Below the pieces are notes generated by a model, which did not search any database, was not told where the DNA came from, and saw only the letters and a list, made by a program, of their open reading frames with translations. The translations under genes were made by a program, and so were the position numbers. Source: Syntrophotalea acetylenica (lineage in GTDB: Bacteria; Desulfobacterota; Desulfuromonadia; Desulfuromonadales; Syntrophotaleaceae). Taken from it: a stretch of DNA of 64,000 bases. The stretch spans positions 2,102,001 to 2,166,000 of the forward strand of contig NZ_CP015455.1 in NCBI RefSeq assembly GCF_001888165.1, read 5' to 3'. Of the stretch, positions 26,081-34,607 are shown one piece after another (within the stretch, counting starts at the first letter, position 1; each line of letters begins with the position of its first letter).

Positions 26081-26227
26081 GGTTCGAGGCCCGAGGCCCG
26101 AGGCCCGAGGCCCGAGGTTCGAGGTTCGAGGTTCGAGGTTCGAGGTTCGAGGTTCGAGGTTCGAGGTTCGAGGTTCGAGGTTCGAGGTTCGAGGTTCGAG
26201 GTTTGAGGTTCGAGGTTCGAGGTTCAA
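26081..26227. repeat. Heptamer array of 21 units between flgH and flgI
   Basis: Continuous 7-base units: one ggttcga, four ggcccga, then 16 units of ggttcga with one ggtttga near the end and a final ggttcaa. Because 7 is not a multiple of 3, the array is open in several frames and encodes a seven-residue repeat, but there is no start signal. Two units recur inverted at 27488-27501. Confidence 0.95.
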
Positions 26228-26260
26228 AACTTACAGCTATCCGTTCCAAGGATTCCGATT

Positions 26261-27364
26261 ATGTTTCGACATACGCTTGCCCTGCTCTGCTCCGGCTTGA
26301 TGCTGTGTGCCTTTTGCACACCGGCCGGCGCGACCCGCATCAAGGATATTGCCCGGCTGCAGGGGGTGCGCAGCAATCAGCTGGTCGGCTACGGTCTGGT
26401 GGTCGGCCTCAATGGCAGCGGCGACAGTGCCAGCACCGAGTTTACGGTCCGTTCCCTGGTCAACATGATGGAACGCCTCGGGGTCACCGTGAATGCCAAC
26501 GACGTCAAGGTCGACAATGTGGCTGCGGTTATCGTCACGGCGGAATTGCCCCCATTTTCGAAGACCGGATCGGCCATCGACGTGCTGGTCTCCTCGATCG
26601 GCGACGCCGACAGCCTGGTCGGCGGCAGCCTGCTGATGACCCCCCTGAAAGGCCCCGACGGCCAGGTGTACGCCGTCGCCCAGGGCCCTCTGGCGGTGGG
26701 CGGTTTGGCGTTTGGCGGCAAAGCCGCCACCGTGCAGAAAAACCATCCCACGGTGGGGCGCATCCCCGGCGGCGCGCTGGTGGAACGGGAAGTGCCCTTC
26801 GCCCTCGATCCCGGCGGTAAGCTTGAATATCAGCTTTCCATGCCGGATTTCACCACGGTCAAACGCATGGCCGAAGCCATCAACAACCATTTCAAACAAC
26901 CGCTGGCCCACCCCAGGGACAGCGGCAGCCTGCAGATCCACATCCCCGAGGACGAGCGGGGCCGGCTGGTGAACTTTATTGCCCGTCTGGAAAGTCTTGC
27001 CATCCGGCCGGACAGCATGGCGCGCATCGTGGTCAACGAAAAAACCGGCACCATCGTCATGGGCGAGGACGTCCGCATCGCCACCGTCGCCGTCTCCCAC
27101 GGCAATCTCAACCTGGTGATCAGCGAACACGACCAGGTATCCCAGCCCATGCCCTTTTCCCGGGGGGAAACCGTGGTAGTTCCCGATACCACCGTCGAAG
27201 CCACCGAGGAAGCCGGCAACCTGGTAGTGATGGAAATGGGGGTCAGCATCGGCGACGTCGCCCGGGCACTCAACGCCATCGGCGCCACCCCCCGCGACCT
27301 CATCGCCATCTTCCAGGCGATCAGGGCCGCCGGCGCGCTGCATGCGGAACTGGTCGTTCTGTAA
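26261..27364 (+). CDS. flgI: Flagellar P-ring protein FlgI
   Basis: A 367-residue periplasmic protein with a signal peptide ending in PAGA-TRIKD. Conserved blocks include IARLQGVRSNQLVGYGLVVGLNGSGD, VDNVAAVIVTAELPPFSK, LLMTPLKGPDGQVYAVAQGPL and MGEDVRIATVAVSHGNL. Forms the P ring around the rod. The heptamer array ends 33 bases before the ATG. Confidence 0.96.
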   Translation: MFRHTLALLCSGLMLCAFCTPAGATRIKDIARLQGVRSNQLVGYGLVVGLNGSGDSASTEFTVRSLVNMMERLGVTVNANDVKVDNVAAVIVTAELPPFSKTGSAIDVLVSSIGDADSLVGGSLLMTPLKGPDGQVYAVAQGPLAVGGLAFGGKAATVQKNHPTVGRIPGGALVEREVPFALDPGGKLEYQLSMPDFTTVKRMAEAINNHFKQPLAHPRDSGSLQIHIPEDERGRLVNFIARLESLAIRPDSMARIVVNEKTGTIVMGEDVRIATVAVSHGNLNLVISEHDQVSQPMPFSRGETVVVPDTTVEATEEAGNLVVMEMGVSIGDVARALNAIGATPRDLIAIFQAIRAAGALHAELVVL

Positions 27365-27485
27365 AAGCGTCAGCCCCTAACGCGTCGCCCCAGCAGCGAA
27401 AGTTGCCAGTTGGCGCGACGCTCCTCCATCAAAGGGTTTTCCGCGTCCCGCAAACCGCGCCCAGGATTTTTGCTTCCACCTTTGG

Positions 27486-27504
27486 CCTCGGGCCTCGAAC
27501 CTTT
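27486..27504. repeat. Inverted short copy of the flgH-flgI heptamer motif
   Basis: Nineteen bases that are the exact reverse complement of 26078-26096 (the start of the heptamer array), so flgI is flanked by an inverted pair about 1.4 kb apart. Confidence 0.75.
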
Positions 27505-27591
27505 CCCCTAAACCTTTCCTCTTGTTGTGCCGAAAAGATATCAAGGCACGAAACATCGTCCGCTATCGACCTTTTGACGGGAGTCTGCCGC

Positions 27592-28014
27592 ATGACCAAC
27601 ACCTTTAATCCTGCTGTCGCTGCTACCGCTTTTGGTGGGCAATCCCGGAATATCTCATCGAATAAAAAGGATGAGGTCGCGAGCCTGCGCAAAAGCTGTC
27701 AGGATTTTGAAGCCATCATGCTCAAGAGCCTCCTCAAGGAGATGCGTTCCACGGTACCCAGGGACGGCCTGCTGGACCAGGGCAACGACCAGGAGATGTT
27801 CCGGGATCTGATGGATCAGGAAGTGGCCACGCAAATCGCGCGCAGCCAGGGTATCGGCATCGCGGATAGCCTTTTCAGGCAGCTGAGCAAAAACCTTAAA
27901 TCGGCCCGGGGGACTGATGTGCGGTTGGAGCGGATTTTTTTCAGAAAAAGATCTAAAGTATTCGCGCAACCTGCCGATATGAAGATCAAAGCCCCTTTCA
28001 GCCGGGCCAGTTAG
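27592..28014 (+). CDS. flgJ: Rod-binding protein, FlgJ N-terminal type
   Basis: A 140-residue protein carrying the rod-binding domain only (LRKSCQDFEAIMLKSLLKEMRST ... DQEMFRDLMDQEVATQIARSQGIGIADSLFRQL). The C-terminal muramidase domain of enterobacterial FlgJ is absent, as is common in this class. ATG 27592 is used; the in-frame start at 27403 adds unrelated sequence. The last ~35 residues look unconstrained, and the stop codon abuts MITE copy 2, so the insertion may have altered the original C-terminus. Confidence 0.85.
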   Translation: MTNTFNPAVAATAFGGQSRNISSNKKDEVASLRKSCQDFEAIMLKSLLKEMRSTVPRDGLLDQGNDQEMFRDLMDQEVATQIARSQGIGIADSLFRQLSKNLKSARGTDVRLERIFFRKRSKVFAQPADMKIKAPFSRAS

Positions 28015-28188
28015 TATCCATCCGGAAACTCCGGATGGATACAGCGTAGTTTTCAAATGGGAAACGAGCAATTTTTCAGTGTGGCAAGGAAATCAAGGGG
28101 TTGCGCGGAGGCGTACATCGGTACGCCGCACAAGCAAGCCTGCGGATTGACGCCGCCATCGCGGAAAAGGGCCGTTTCCGGATGAAAA
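28015..28188. mobile_element. MITE-like repeat, copy 2
   Basis: A 166-bp core at 28019-28184 with inverted ends CATCCGGAAAC and GTTTCCGGATG. It is flanked by an 8-base direct repeat, CCAGTTAG at 28007-28014 and again at 28189-28196, as expected of a target-site duplication. It sits between flgJ and flgM and keeps the 13-bp left hairpin. Confidence 0.78.
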
Positions 28189-28242
28189 CCAGTTAGCGTC
28201 CCCGGCTGCGTAGAACCGGCTGCTACCACGGAGGGTAGGACC

Positions 28243-28542
28243 ATGAGCATAAAAATCAACGGTAACGGCTTCAACGGCGTCGGCCCCGTCGATCGCCTCA
28301 AAAAAAACGACAAGCCCCGGAAAAACGAAAATGCCGGTACAACCGGACTCGATCGGGTCCAGTTCTCCTCGGTCATTTCCGAGGCCATCCGCGTCAGGGA
28401 AACGGCCGCAACGTCCGAAGCGGCGCGTGCCGAAAAGCTGCAGTCGCTCAAGGAGCAGATCGCCGAGGGCAGTTACCGTCCCGACGCCACAAAAGTCGCG
28501 GCCAGCCTGCTTAAATTTTTGGCGGACAACAAGGGTGAATGA
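28243..28542 (+). CDS. flgM: Anti-sigma-28 factor FlgM
   Basis: A 99-residue protein with a disordered, Lys/Asn-rich N-terminus and the FlgM C-terminal helices (DRVQFSSVISEAIRVRE ... EKLQSLKEQIAEGSYRPDATKVAASLLKFL). It binds FliA and is exported when the hook is complete. GGAGGG lies before the ATG, and the stop overlaps flgN. Confidence 0.93.
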   Translation: MSIKINGNGFNGVGPVDRLKKNDKPRKNENAGTTGLDRVQFSSVISEAIRVRETAATSEAARAEKLQSLKEQIAEGSYRPDATKVAASLLKFLADNKGE

Positions 28543-28898
28543 TGAACCGCGATCTTGAGCAGAAACTGCATCAGCTGCACGATCTGATCCTGCGGGAACG
28601 AGAGCATGCCAAGGCGCTGCGCATCGAGCAGATGCTGGCCACGGTGCGGGAAAAAGAGCAGCTGCTTGCCGGCATCGATCTGCAAAAGGCCGATCTCGCC
28701 GATGCACAGGTGCAGGAACTGGCCAGAACCGTGCGCGAGGAAAACCGCCGCAATGCCTACCTGTTTTGGGCAGCGTTGCGCTGGGTACGCGACCTGATGG
28801 GATTTTTCGGGCGGCACAGCTGCGACACCCTGTACGGTGCCGGCGCCGCCCCCCGCCAAGTCACCCACGGCGGCGCCCTGCTCTCGGGGAGGATCTGA
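28539..28898 (+). CDS. flgN: Flagellar export chaperone FlgN
   Basis: A 119-residue, helical protein beginning with MMNRDLEQKLHQLHDLILREREHAKALRIEQMLATVREKEQLL, matching FlgN-type coiled coils. It should chaperone FlgK and FlgL, coded next. Two adjacent ATGs (28539, 28542) are possible; the first overlaps the flgM stop (ATGA). The last ~25 residues are Gly/Ala-rich. Confidence 0.82.
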   Translation: MMNRDLEQKLHQLHDLILREREHAKALRIEQMLATVREKEQLLAGIDLQKADLADAQVQELARTVREENRRNAYLFWAALRWVRDLMGFFGRHSCDTLYGAGAAPRQVTHGGALLSGRI

Positions 28899-28899
28899 G

Positions 28900-30291
28900 A
28901 TGGGCCTTAGCGACGTTCTGAACATGGGAAAAACCAGCCTCGCCACCCATCAGACCCTGATGGAGGTGACCGGCAACAATATCGCCAACGTCAATAGCGA
29001 GGGCTATTCCCGGCAGAGCGTCGAACTCGGCACCGTCCCCGCCCTCAACTTTCGCGGGTTTCAGATCGGGCGCGGTGTCACCGCCAGCAACATCCTGCGG
29101 GCACAGGACACTTTTTTGAACCGTCAGATCCTGGATAAAAACAGCGCGCTCGGCGAGCAGGCGGCGCAGACCACGCCCCTGGCGGAGCTGGAAACCCTCT
29201 TCAACCTCGACGAGGACAACCTGAGCGCCCGAATCGACCGTTTTTTCGACAGCTGGGAGCAACTGTCCGTCACCCCCGACGGCAGCGTCGAACGCGACAG
29301 CGTGCTGCAGAATGCAACCCTGCTCGGCGACGCTTTTCATGCCATGTCCAATGATCTGGGCAAGCTGTCGCAACAGCTCGACAGCACCCTCGCCGACAGT
29401 CTCTCCGGCATCAATCAGAAACTGCGGCAGGTTGCCGATCTGAACCAGCGCGTTGCCACCGTCGAAGCCAGCGGTGTCAACGCCAACGCCGACCGCGACA
29501 GCCGCGATGCGCTGCTGGAAGAGCTTTCCTACAGTCTCGGCATCAAATCCTATGAAAACAAGGATGGCAGCATCGACGTGCAGCTGCAATCCGGCCTGCC
29601 TCTGGTCAGCGGCAATCAGGCCTTTGCCCTGGAAACCGTTGACAGCGCATCCGGCGCGGTTCTGCAGGTCAATCTCGGCACCAGTTCACGACCGGTCGAC
29701 GCGAACAGCCTGGGGGGTGAATTCAAAGGCCTGACCACCCTGCGGGATGAATTCATTCCGCAGCTTATGGACAACCTCGATCAGCTGGCCTACAGCCTGG
29801 CAACCGAGGTCAATGGCCTGCACAGCGCCGGCACCGGTCTCGACGGCTCCACCGGGCAGGCTTTCTTCAGCCTGGCACCGAGCAGCGGAGACAATCCCTG
29901 GAGCGGTGCCGCCGCCAGTATCGAAACCGTCCTGACCGACAGCAGACAGATTGCCGCCGGACAATCCGCCGCCACCGGCGACAACCGCAACGCCCTGCTG
30001 ATGGCGGCCCTCAAAGACGCCAAGGTCGTCGGCGGCGTTCACAGTTTCGGCACCTATTACGCCAGCATCGCTTCCGATGTCGGCCTCGAAAGCGCCCAGA
30101 ACCAGCTTTCCGTATCCGGACTGGAAGATACCATGCTGCAGATGGAGAACCTGCGGGACGGCAAAACCGGCGTCTCCCTGGAAGAGGAAATGATCAACCT
30201 GATCCAATACCAGCGGGGATTCGAAGCTTCCGCCAAACTGTTGACCACCGTCGACGAAATGATGGATACCGTATTGTCCATCAAGCGCTGA
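28900..30291 (+). CDS. flgK: Hook-filament junction protein FlgK
   Basis: A 463-residue junction protein. The N-terminus (GLSDVLNMGKTSLATHQTLMEVTGNNIANVNSEGYSRQSVEL) and C-terminus (NLIQYQRGFEASAKLLTTVDEMMDTVLSI) are diagnostic. ATG 28900 is used, one base after the flgN stop; the longer frame from 28837 lies inside flgN. Exported with FlgN. Confidence 0.95.
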   Translation: MGLSDVLNMGKTSLATHQTLMEVTGNNIANVNSEGYSRQSVELGTVPALNFRGFQIGRGVTASNILRAQDTFLNRQILDKNSALGEQAAQTTPLAELETLFNLDEDNLSARIDRFFDSWEQLSVTPDGSVERDSVLQNATLLGDAFHAMSNDLGKLSQQLDSTLADSLSGINQKLRQVADLNQRVATVEASGVNANADRDSRDALLEELSYSLGIKSYENKDGSIDVQLQSGLPLVSGNQAFALETVDSASGAVLQVNLGTSSRPVDANSLGGEFKGLTTLRDEFIPQLMDNLDQLAYSLATEVNGLHSAGTGLDGSTGQAFFSLAPSSGDNPWSGAAASIETVLTDSRQIAAGQSAATGDNRNALLMAALKDAKVVGGVHSFGTYYASIASDVGLESAQNQLSVSGLEDTMLQMENLRDGKTGVSLEEEMINLIQYQRGFEASAKLLTTVDEMMDTVLSIKR

Positions 30292-30365
30292 CCGTGGCCG
30301 CCACAGATTTTCCGGAATTCTCCTGACAGCGTGACGTTACCGCGACAGCCCTTGCGAGGCAGGCC

Positions 30366-31256
30366 ATGAAAACCACCTTGACCGCAACCTACCGCACCCT
30401 CCAATCCCGCATAAACCGTTCAAGCGCCCGGCTCCAGCAATACCAGCAGATCGCCGCCAGCGGCATCAAGCTCAACAAGCCCTCGGATGATCCCTCCGCC
30501 GTGGCTCCGGTCATCAGCGCCGCCAGCCAGATCCGCAGCGGTGAGCGTTTTGCCAGCACCATCGCCTCGGCGGGCCTGCAGCTCGACAATCTCGATTCGA
30601 CCATGGACCAGCTGGAAAACCTCATGGTGCGCGCCAGGGAACTGGTGCTGGCGACCGGCAACGGTTCCCTGGCCGAAGGCGACATCGACGCCTATGCGCA
30701 ACAAATGAGCAGCCTGAAGCAGGAGCTGTACGATATTGCCAACACCCGGATTGAAGGCAAATACCTGTTTTCCGGGTACAGCACCGACACCATGCCTTTC
30801 CCCGACGCCGGCGCCCCGGACAATTACCAGGGCGACGCCAACCATATGGAATTGCAGATCGGCCCCGGTCAAAAAATCGTCACTAACCTGACCGGTGCCG
30901 AACTGTTCCAGGGTGACGGCGGTGGCACCAATCTTCTGGCTCTTCTCGGCGATCTGGAGCAAAACCTGATCGGCAACGATCCGCAGGCTGCGCTGGCCCG
31001 GCTCAGCGACCTGGAGGCCGGAGCCGACCAGGTGCGGGGATTGCGCGGCAAAATGGGCATCGCCGCATCACGCGCCGAGGAGGCCGGGGTGCGCATGCAG
31101 GAGTTCACCGACAGCATGGAAGCCCGGCTTGCCAGCTATCGGGAAGCCGACATTGTCGAAGCCTACTCCAATCTCGCCCAGCAGGAACAGGCCTTGCAAG
31201 CAGCACTGAGCGTGACGGCCAAAGTCAGCCAGTTGTCCATCCTCGACTACCTCTGA
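30366..31256 (+). CDS. flgL: Hook-filament junction protein FlgL
   Basis: A 296-residue flagellin-like junction protein: KTTLTATYRTLQSRINRSSARLQQYQ, KLNKPSDDPSAVAPVISAASQIRSGERF at the N-terminus and SNLAQQEQALQAALSVTAKVSQLSILDYL at the end. Follows flgK after 74 bases without a clear promoter. Confidence 0.95.
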   Translation: MKTTLTATYRTLQSRINRSSARLQQYQQIAASGIKLNKPSDDPSAVAPVISAASQIRSGERFASTIASAGLQLDNLDSTMDQLENLMVRARELVLATGNGSLAEGDIDAYAQQMSSLKQELYDIANTRIEGKYLFSGYSTDTMPFPDAGAPDNYQGDANHMELQIGPGQKIVTNLTGAELFQGDGGGTNLLALLGDLEQNLIGNDPQAALARLSDLEAGADQVRGLRGKMGIAASRAEEAGVRMQEFTDSMEARLASYREADIVEAYSNLAQQEQALQAALSVTAKVSQLSILDYL

Positions 31257-31370
31257 GCCGCCGCCAGGGCGATCCGACCCAGCCATACCGTCGCAGGCTC
31301 CGACTGAGAGCCGGCCGACATCCATCATGCGACCCTTGGAGAAGGGACCCGCGCAGCCAGGGAGGGCGAG

Positions 31371-31610
31371 ATGCTGGTTCTGACCAGAAAACCCGGTGAG
31401 GGCATCGTCATCGGGGACGACATCAAGATCACCTTTATCGAAACCAAGGGGGCCGGCATCCGCATCGGCATCGAAGCCCCCGCCGGCAAAAAAATCTACC
31501 GTCAGGAAGTCTACGACCGCATCTGCCTTGAAAACAGGGAGGCCAGCCAGTGGAACCTTGCCGATCTCGACATGCTGACTTCAGCCATGGTGAAGAAGGA
31601 ATCGTTATGA
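31371..31610 (+). CDS. csrA: Carbon storage regulator CsrA
   Basis: A 79-residue RNA-binding protein with the canonical MLVLTRKPGEGIVIGDDIKITFIE and GIRIGIEAPAGKKIYRQEVYDRI. It binds GGA in hairpin loops and at ribosome sites; both flagellin leaders in this window have such pairs. AGGGAGGG precedes the ATG. The stop overlaps fliW by ATGA, so CsrA and its antagonist are made together. Confidence 0.96.
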   Translation: MLVLTRKPGEGIVIGDDIKITFIETKGAGIRIGIEAPAGKKIYRQEVYDRICLENREASQWNLADLDMLTSAMVKKESL

Positions 31611-32029
31611 AACAAACCATCATGACACGCTTCGGCGAGGTCGAGTTCGATCCGCAAAACATCGTGCGGTTCGTCGAGGGAATGATCGGTTTCGAGAATC
31701 TGCATGATTTTATCGTCATGCCCAACCGCAAAAACGGCCCACTGTTCTGGATCCAGAGCGTCGAAGATCCGGATATCGCCTTCGTGCTGACCGATCCGAC
31801 CAACTTTTTCCTCGACTACAAAGTGCTGCCCGACGGCCGGGAACGGGACAAGCTCGGCATCGGCAAGGACGATGAATGCCACGCCCTGGCCGTGGTCACG
31901 GTCCCGCCCGATCGCAAGGTGACCCTCAACCTCATGGCGCCGCTCCTGTTCGCCCCGGCCACCAACCGCGCCATTCAGGTGGTACTGGAAAACAGTCCGT
32001 ACAAGACGCGGGAGCCGTTGCCGGTTTAG
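31607..32029 (+). CDS. fliW: Flagellar assembly factor FliW (CsrA antagonist)
   Basis: A 140-residue protein with the FliW pattern: TRFGEVEFDPQNIVRFVEGMIGFE, FWIQSVEDPDIAFVLTDP, VVTVPPDRKVTLNLMAPLLF and NRAIQVVLENSPYKTREPL. FliW binds flagellin or CsrA, releasing CsrA block on flagellin mRNA when flagellin falls. ATG 31607 overlaps csrA. Confidence 0.95.
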   Translation: MKQTIMTRFGEVEFDPQNIVRFVEGMIGFENLHDFIVMPNRKNGPLFWIQSVEDPDIAFVLTDPTNFFLDYKVLPDGRERDKLGIGKDDECHALAVVTVPPDRKVTLNLMAPLLFAPATNRAIQVVLENSPYKTREPLPV

Positions 32030-32088
32030 TGGCAAAGCCAGGCATACACCGATTTACTTTGCGTCCCACCGTAATCCAGGAGCATGTT

Positions 32089-34581
32089 TTGAGCATCCAG
32101 CCTGCCCATCAGCTCGGCCCTTTTATCGTCAATGAATACGGTGATCGATATCTCTACCCGGTGAACCGTGACACCTTCAAGCGGATCGGATCGCACACAC
32201 TGTATAAAAGGCAATTCGGAGAGGGTTTTTTCCGGGAAAAAACCCTGCACATTATTGCCGGTACGGATTCCGGTCTGTTGTTGTCCTATCTTCTTAAAAA
32301 CGGCTTGCCGGAAGGATCCCGATATCTCTTTGTCGAATTGCCTTGGATATTGGAGCGGTTGAACGCAGAAGGCGTACTGTCCAATCTGGACGAACGGACT
32401 GCCTGTGTCTGCGAACAAGACCTGCAAGACGGACTTGCCAGATTCCAGGTTTCAAACTATCTGTATACCGAACGCATCAACATCTGGAAATCCTTTGCCG
32501 GCAACGATGCCTTTTTGCCCGACTATCCAGATCTTTACTGGAGGATACGCAACACGGTCGATGCCATTGCGTGGCATACAAAAGTGGAGTTGGGCTCGCA
32601 GATATTCATTAAGCGCCAACTGGAAAATCTCGCTGACAACCGCGTGTCGGCCGCTTGCCTGAAAGGGGTTTTCACCGGCAAGACAGCCGTTCTGCTCGCC
32701 GGGGGTCCATCCCTCGACGAGATTCTCCCCTGGGTTCGGGAGAATCGTAAGAATTTGGTGGTTCTGGCCGTTTCCCGCATCGCTCGACGCCTGCAGCAAA
32801 TCGGCCTCGTTCCGGACATCTTCTTTTCCGTTGACCCTCATGCGGTCAGCTTCGACGTCAGCAGGGAAATGCTTGACTTCGCAAACAAGAGCATCTTTAT
32901 CAACAGCTATCATGTCTATCCGCCGTTACTGAGCCAATGGACGGGGCGAAGCCTGTATACTGGCGCACGTTTCCCCTGGGCGGAAAATGAAGGTGGAATA
33001 GCATTCGGCGCAGGTCCCACAGTTACCAATACTGCCTTTGCCATCGCCGTCACCATGGGCTTCAGCCAGATTATTCTGGCGGGCGTTGACCTCTGCTTCA
33101 GTCAAACCGGCCAATCTCACGCTAAAGGCAGCAATGAAAGCCTCGCCGGTCCCCAATTCAACCATTTCGACACCATGGTCGAGACCAACGACGGCTCCAG
33201 AGCCTTTACTCACCGAGCCATGGCTGAAGCTATCCCGACATTTGCTATGCAAGCCGGTTGCGCGCAGCGATCTGGATGCAGGACCATCAATCCTGCCGCA
33301 AAGGCAGCCCGTATTGACAATGTTTTCTATCACCCCTTAACCGAAATCTCTTTCGAGCCTTTACACGAGCCGGCCTTCGACATTTTGCAAAGCGTCCTGC
33401 CAGCAGACGACCCTGCCGCGCGGCTAAGGCATTACAGGGCGCTTCTGGAAAAGCTCTCGATGGCCCAAGCCAGAATCACGGCCATTCAGAAACTTGCCAA
33501 CGACGGCTTGAAATGCAACGATGGCCTGTTCGGAAGGAATGGCTTAAAGCAGGACTTTAAATACAAGATTCGCATGGACAAGATCGAAAAAGCCCTGGCC
33601 CGGCCATCCCTGGCGCCTTATGCGGACCTGGTCAAAAAATACGGTTTGCGCCAGTTCGTGAACATTGCCAGGCCGGACACCGACCTTGAGTGGAGTGATG
33701 AGCAGATCGAGGCAACCGGCCGCATCTATTACGAAGCCTTTCGTGACGGCGCCCGGGAGCTGCAGAGTCTTTTGAAAAACGCCAGTCAGCGTGTTGAATT
33801 GCGTATTGCCGAAGAAAACCCACAGACTGATGCCGGCGTACTGGCCCGGTCCTGGCGTCAGTTCGGCGAACCCGGCCGCGTAAAGCTCTGGAAAAAACGG
33901 CAGGGCTTTGCCATGAACCACTCCCTGACATCTGCCTGTCCAGAAATCGAAAAACTGGAGGAGGAGTTCAAAACCCTCATGCACTGTCAGGATTCCGGTC
34001 ACCTGCAACGCAGCTATCGCGATGCGGACCCATCCGTGGCACGCAGTAAAGCCCGCATACTCTTTAAGAACAAGGATCGCGACTCCCTGTCCGGCCTGGC
34101 CGAAGGTCTTGCCGTTATGAAACAGAAAGAGGCGTTGCCGGTACTGCACCTGGTCAGGGGATATCTCGCCGAGTTGTGCGAAAATCCAGCGGCGGCTTTC
34201 GATGCATACCACCAGGTCATCGAAACAGACTCCGCCATGGCCCGGGAAGACGCTTTAACAAGAATTGCCGCACTGTCTCTGGATCTGGGTGACGGACAAA
34301 ATGCTTTACTGGCGCTGCAGTGCCTCTCGGCCATGACGCCGATTTATCTTGCACAGTATGCGGATCTGGCCAAATTGATGGGCCAGACGCAAACCGCCCT
34401 GAATGCCTACGCGGATTATCTTGAAACAGCTCCGGGGGATCCGGTCGTTTTGCTGAAGGTCGGGAAATTATATAAAGAGATTGAACAACGCGAGTCCGCA
34501 ACAGCGGTTTTCGAGTATTTGTTGGCAAACGATCCTGAAAACAGGGATGCTCGCCTGCTGCTGAATGAACTGGTCACCTGA
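32089..34581 (+). CDS. Motility-associated Maf glycosyltransferase (DUF115) with C-terminal TPRs
   Basis: An 830-residue protein. Residues ~200-420 hold the DUF115/MAF core, with the nucleotide-sugar-binding-like GKTAVLLAGGPSLDEILPWV and VPDIFFSVDPHAVSFD, and ILAGVDLCFSQTGQSHAKG. The last ~150 residues form TPR-like helical repeats, perhaps for gripping flagellin. Maf enzymes transfer nonulosonic acids to flagellin Ser/Thr. TTG 32089 is chosen because AGGAG lies 6 bases upstream; an open frame reaches back to 31876 inside fliW. It directly follows fliW and faces the legionaminic-acid operon end to end, an arrangement that fits its role. AT content is somewhat higher than its neighbours. Confidence 0.85.
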   Translation: MSIQPAHQLGPFIVNEYGDRYLYPVNRDTFKRIGSHTLYKRQFGEGFFREKTLHIIAGTDSGLLLSYLLKNGLPEGSRYLFVELPWILERLNAEGVLSNLDERTACVCEQDLQDGLARFQVSNYLYTERINIWKSFAGNDAFLPDYPDLYWRIRNTVDAIAWHTKVELGSQIFIKRQLENLADNRVSAACLKGVFTGKTAVLLAGGPSLDEILPWVRENRKNLVVLAVSRIARRLQQIGLVPDIFFSVDPHAVSFDVSREMLDFANKSIFINSYHVYPPLLSQWTGRSLYTGARFPWAENEGGIAFGAGPTVTNTAFAIAVTMGFSQIILAGVDLCFSQTGQSHAKGSNESLAGPQFNHFDTMVETNDGSRAFTHRAMAEAIPTFAMQAGCAQRSGCRTINPAAKAARIDNVFYHPLTEISFEPLHEPAFDILQSVLPADDPAARLRHYRALLEKLSMAQARITAIQKLANDGLKCNDGLFGRNGLKQDFKYKIRMDKIEKALARPSLAPYADLVKKYGLRQFVNIARPDTDLEWSDEQIEATGRIYYEAFRDGARELQSLLKNASQRVELRIAEENPQTDAGVLARSWRQFGEPGRVKLWKKRQGFAMNHSLTSACPEIEKLEEEFKTLMHCQDSGHLQRSYRDADPSVARSKARILFKNKDRDSLSGLAEGLAVMKQKEALPVLHLVRGYLAELCENPAAAFDAYHQVIETDSAMAREDALTRIAALSLDLGDGQNALLALQCLSAMTPIYLAQYADLAKLMGQTQTALNAYADYLETAPGDPVVLLKVGKLYKEIEQRESATAVFEYLLANDPENRDARLLLNELVT

Positions 34582-34607
34582 AGCGCCCAAAAACCGGATA
34601 CATTTTT

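Noticed and set aside
26081-26227. CRISPR array or repeat-protein gene
   Set aside because: Units are 7 bases with no spacers, and the open frames across it have no start codon or ribosome site; it is a simple tandem repeat.
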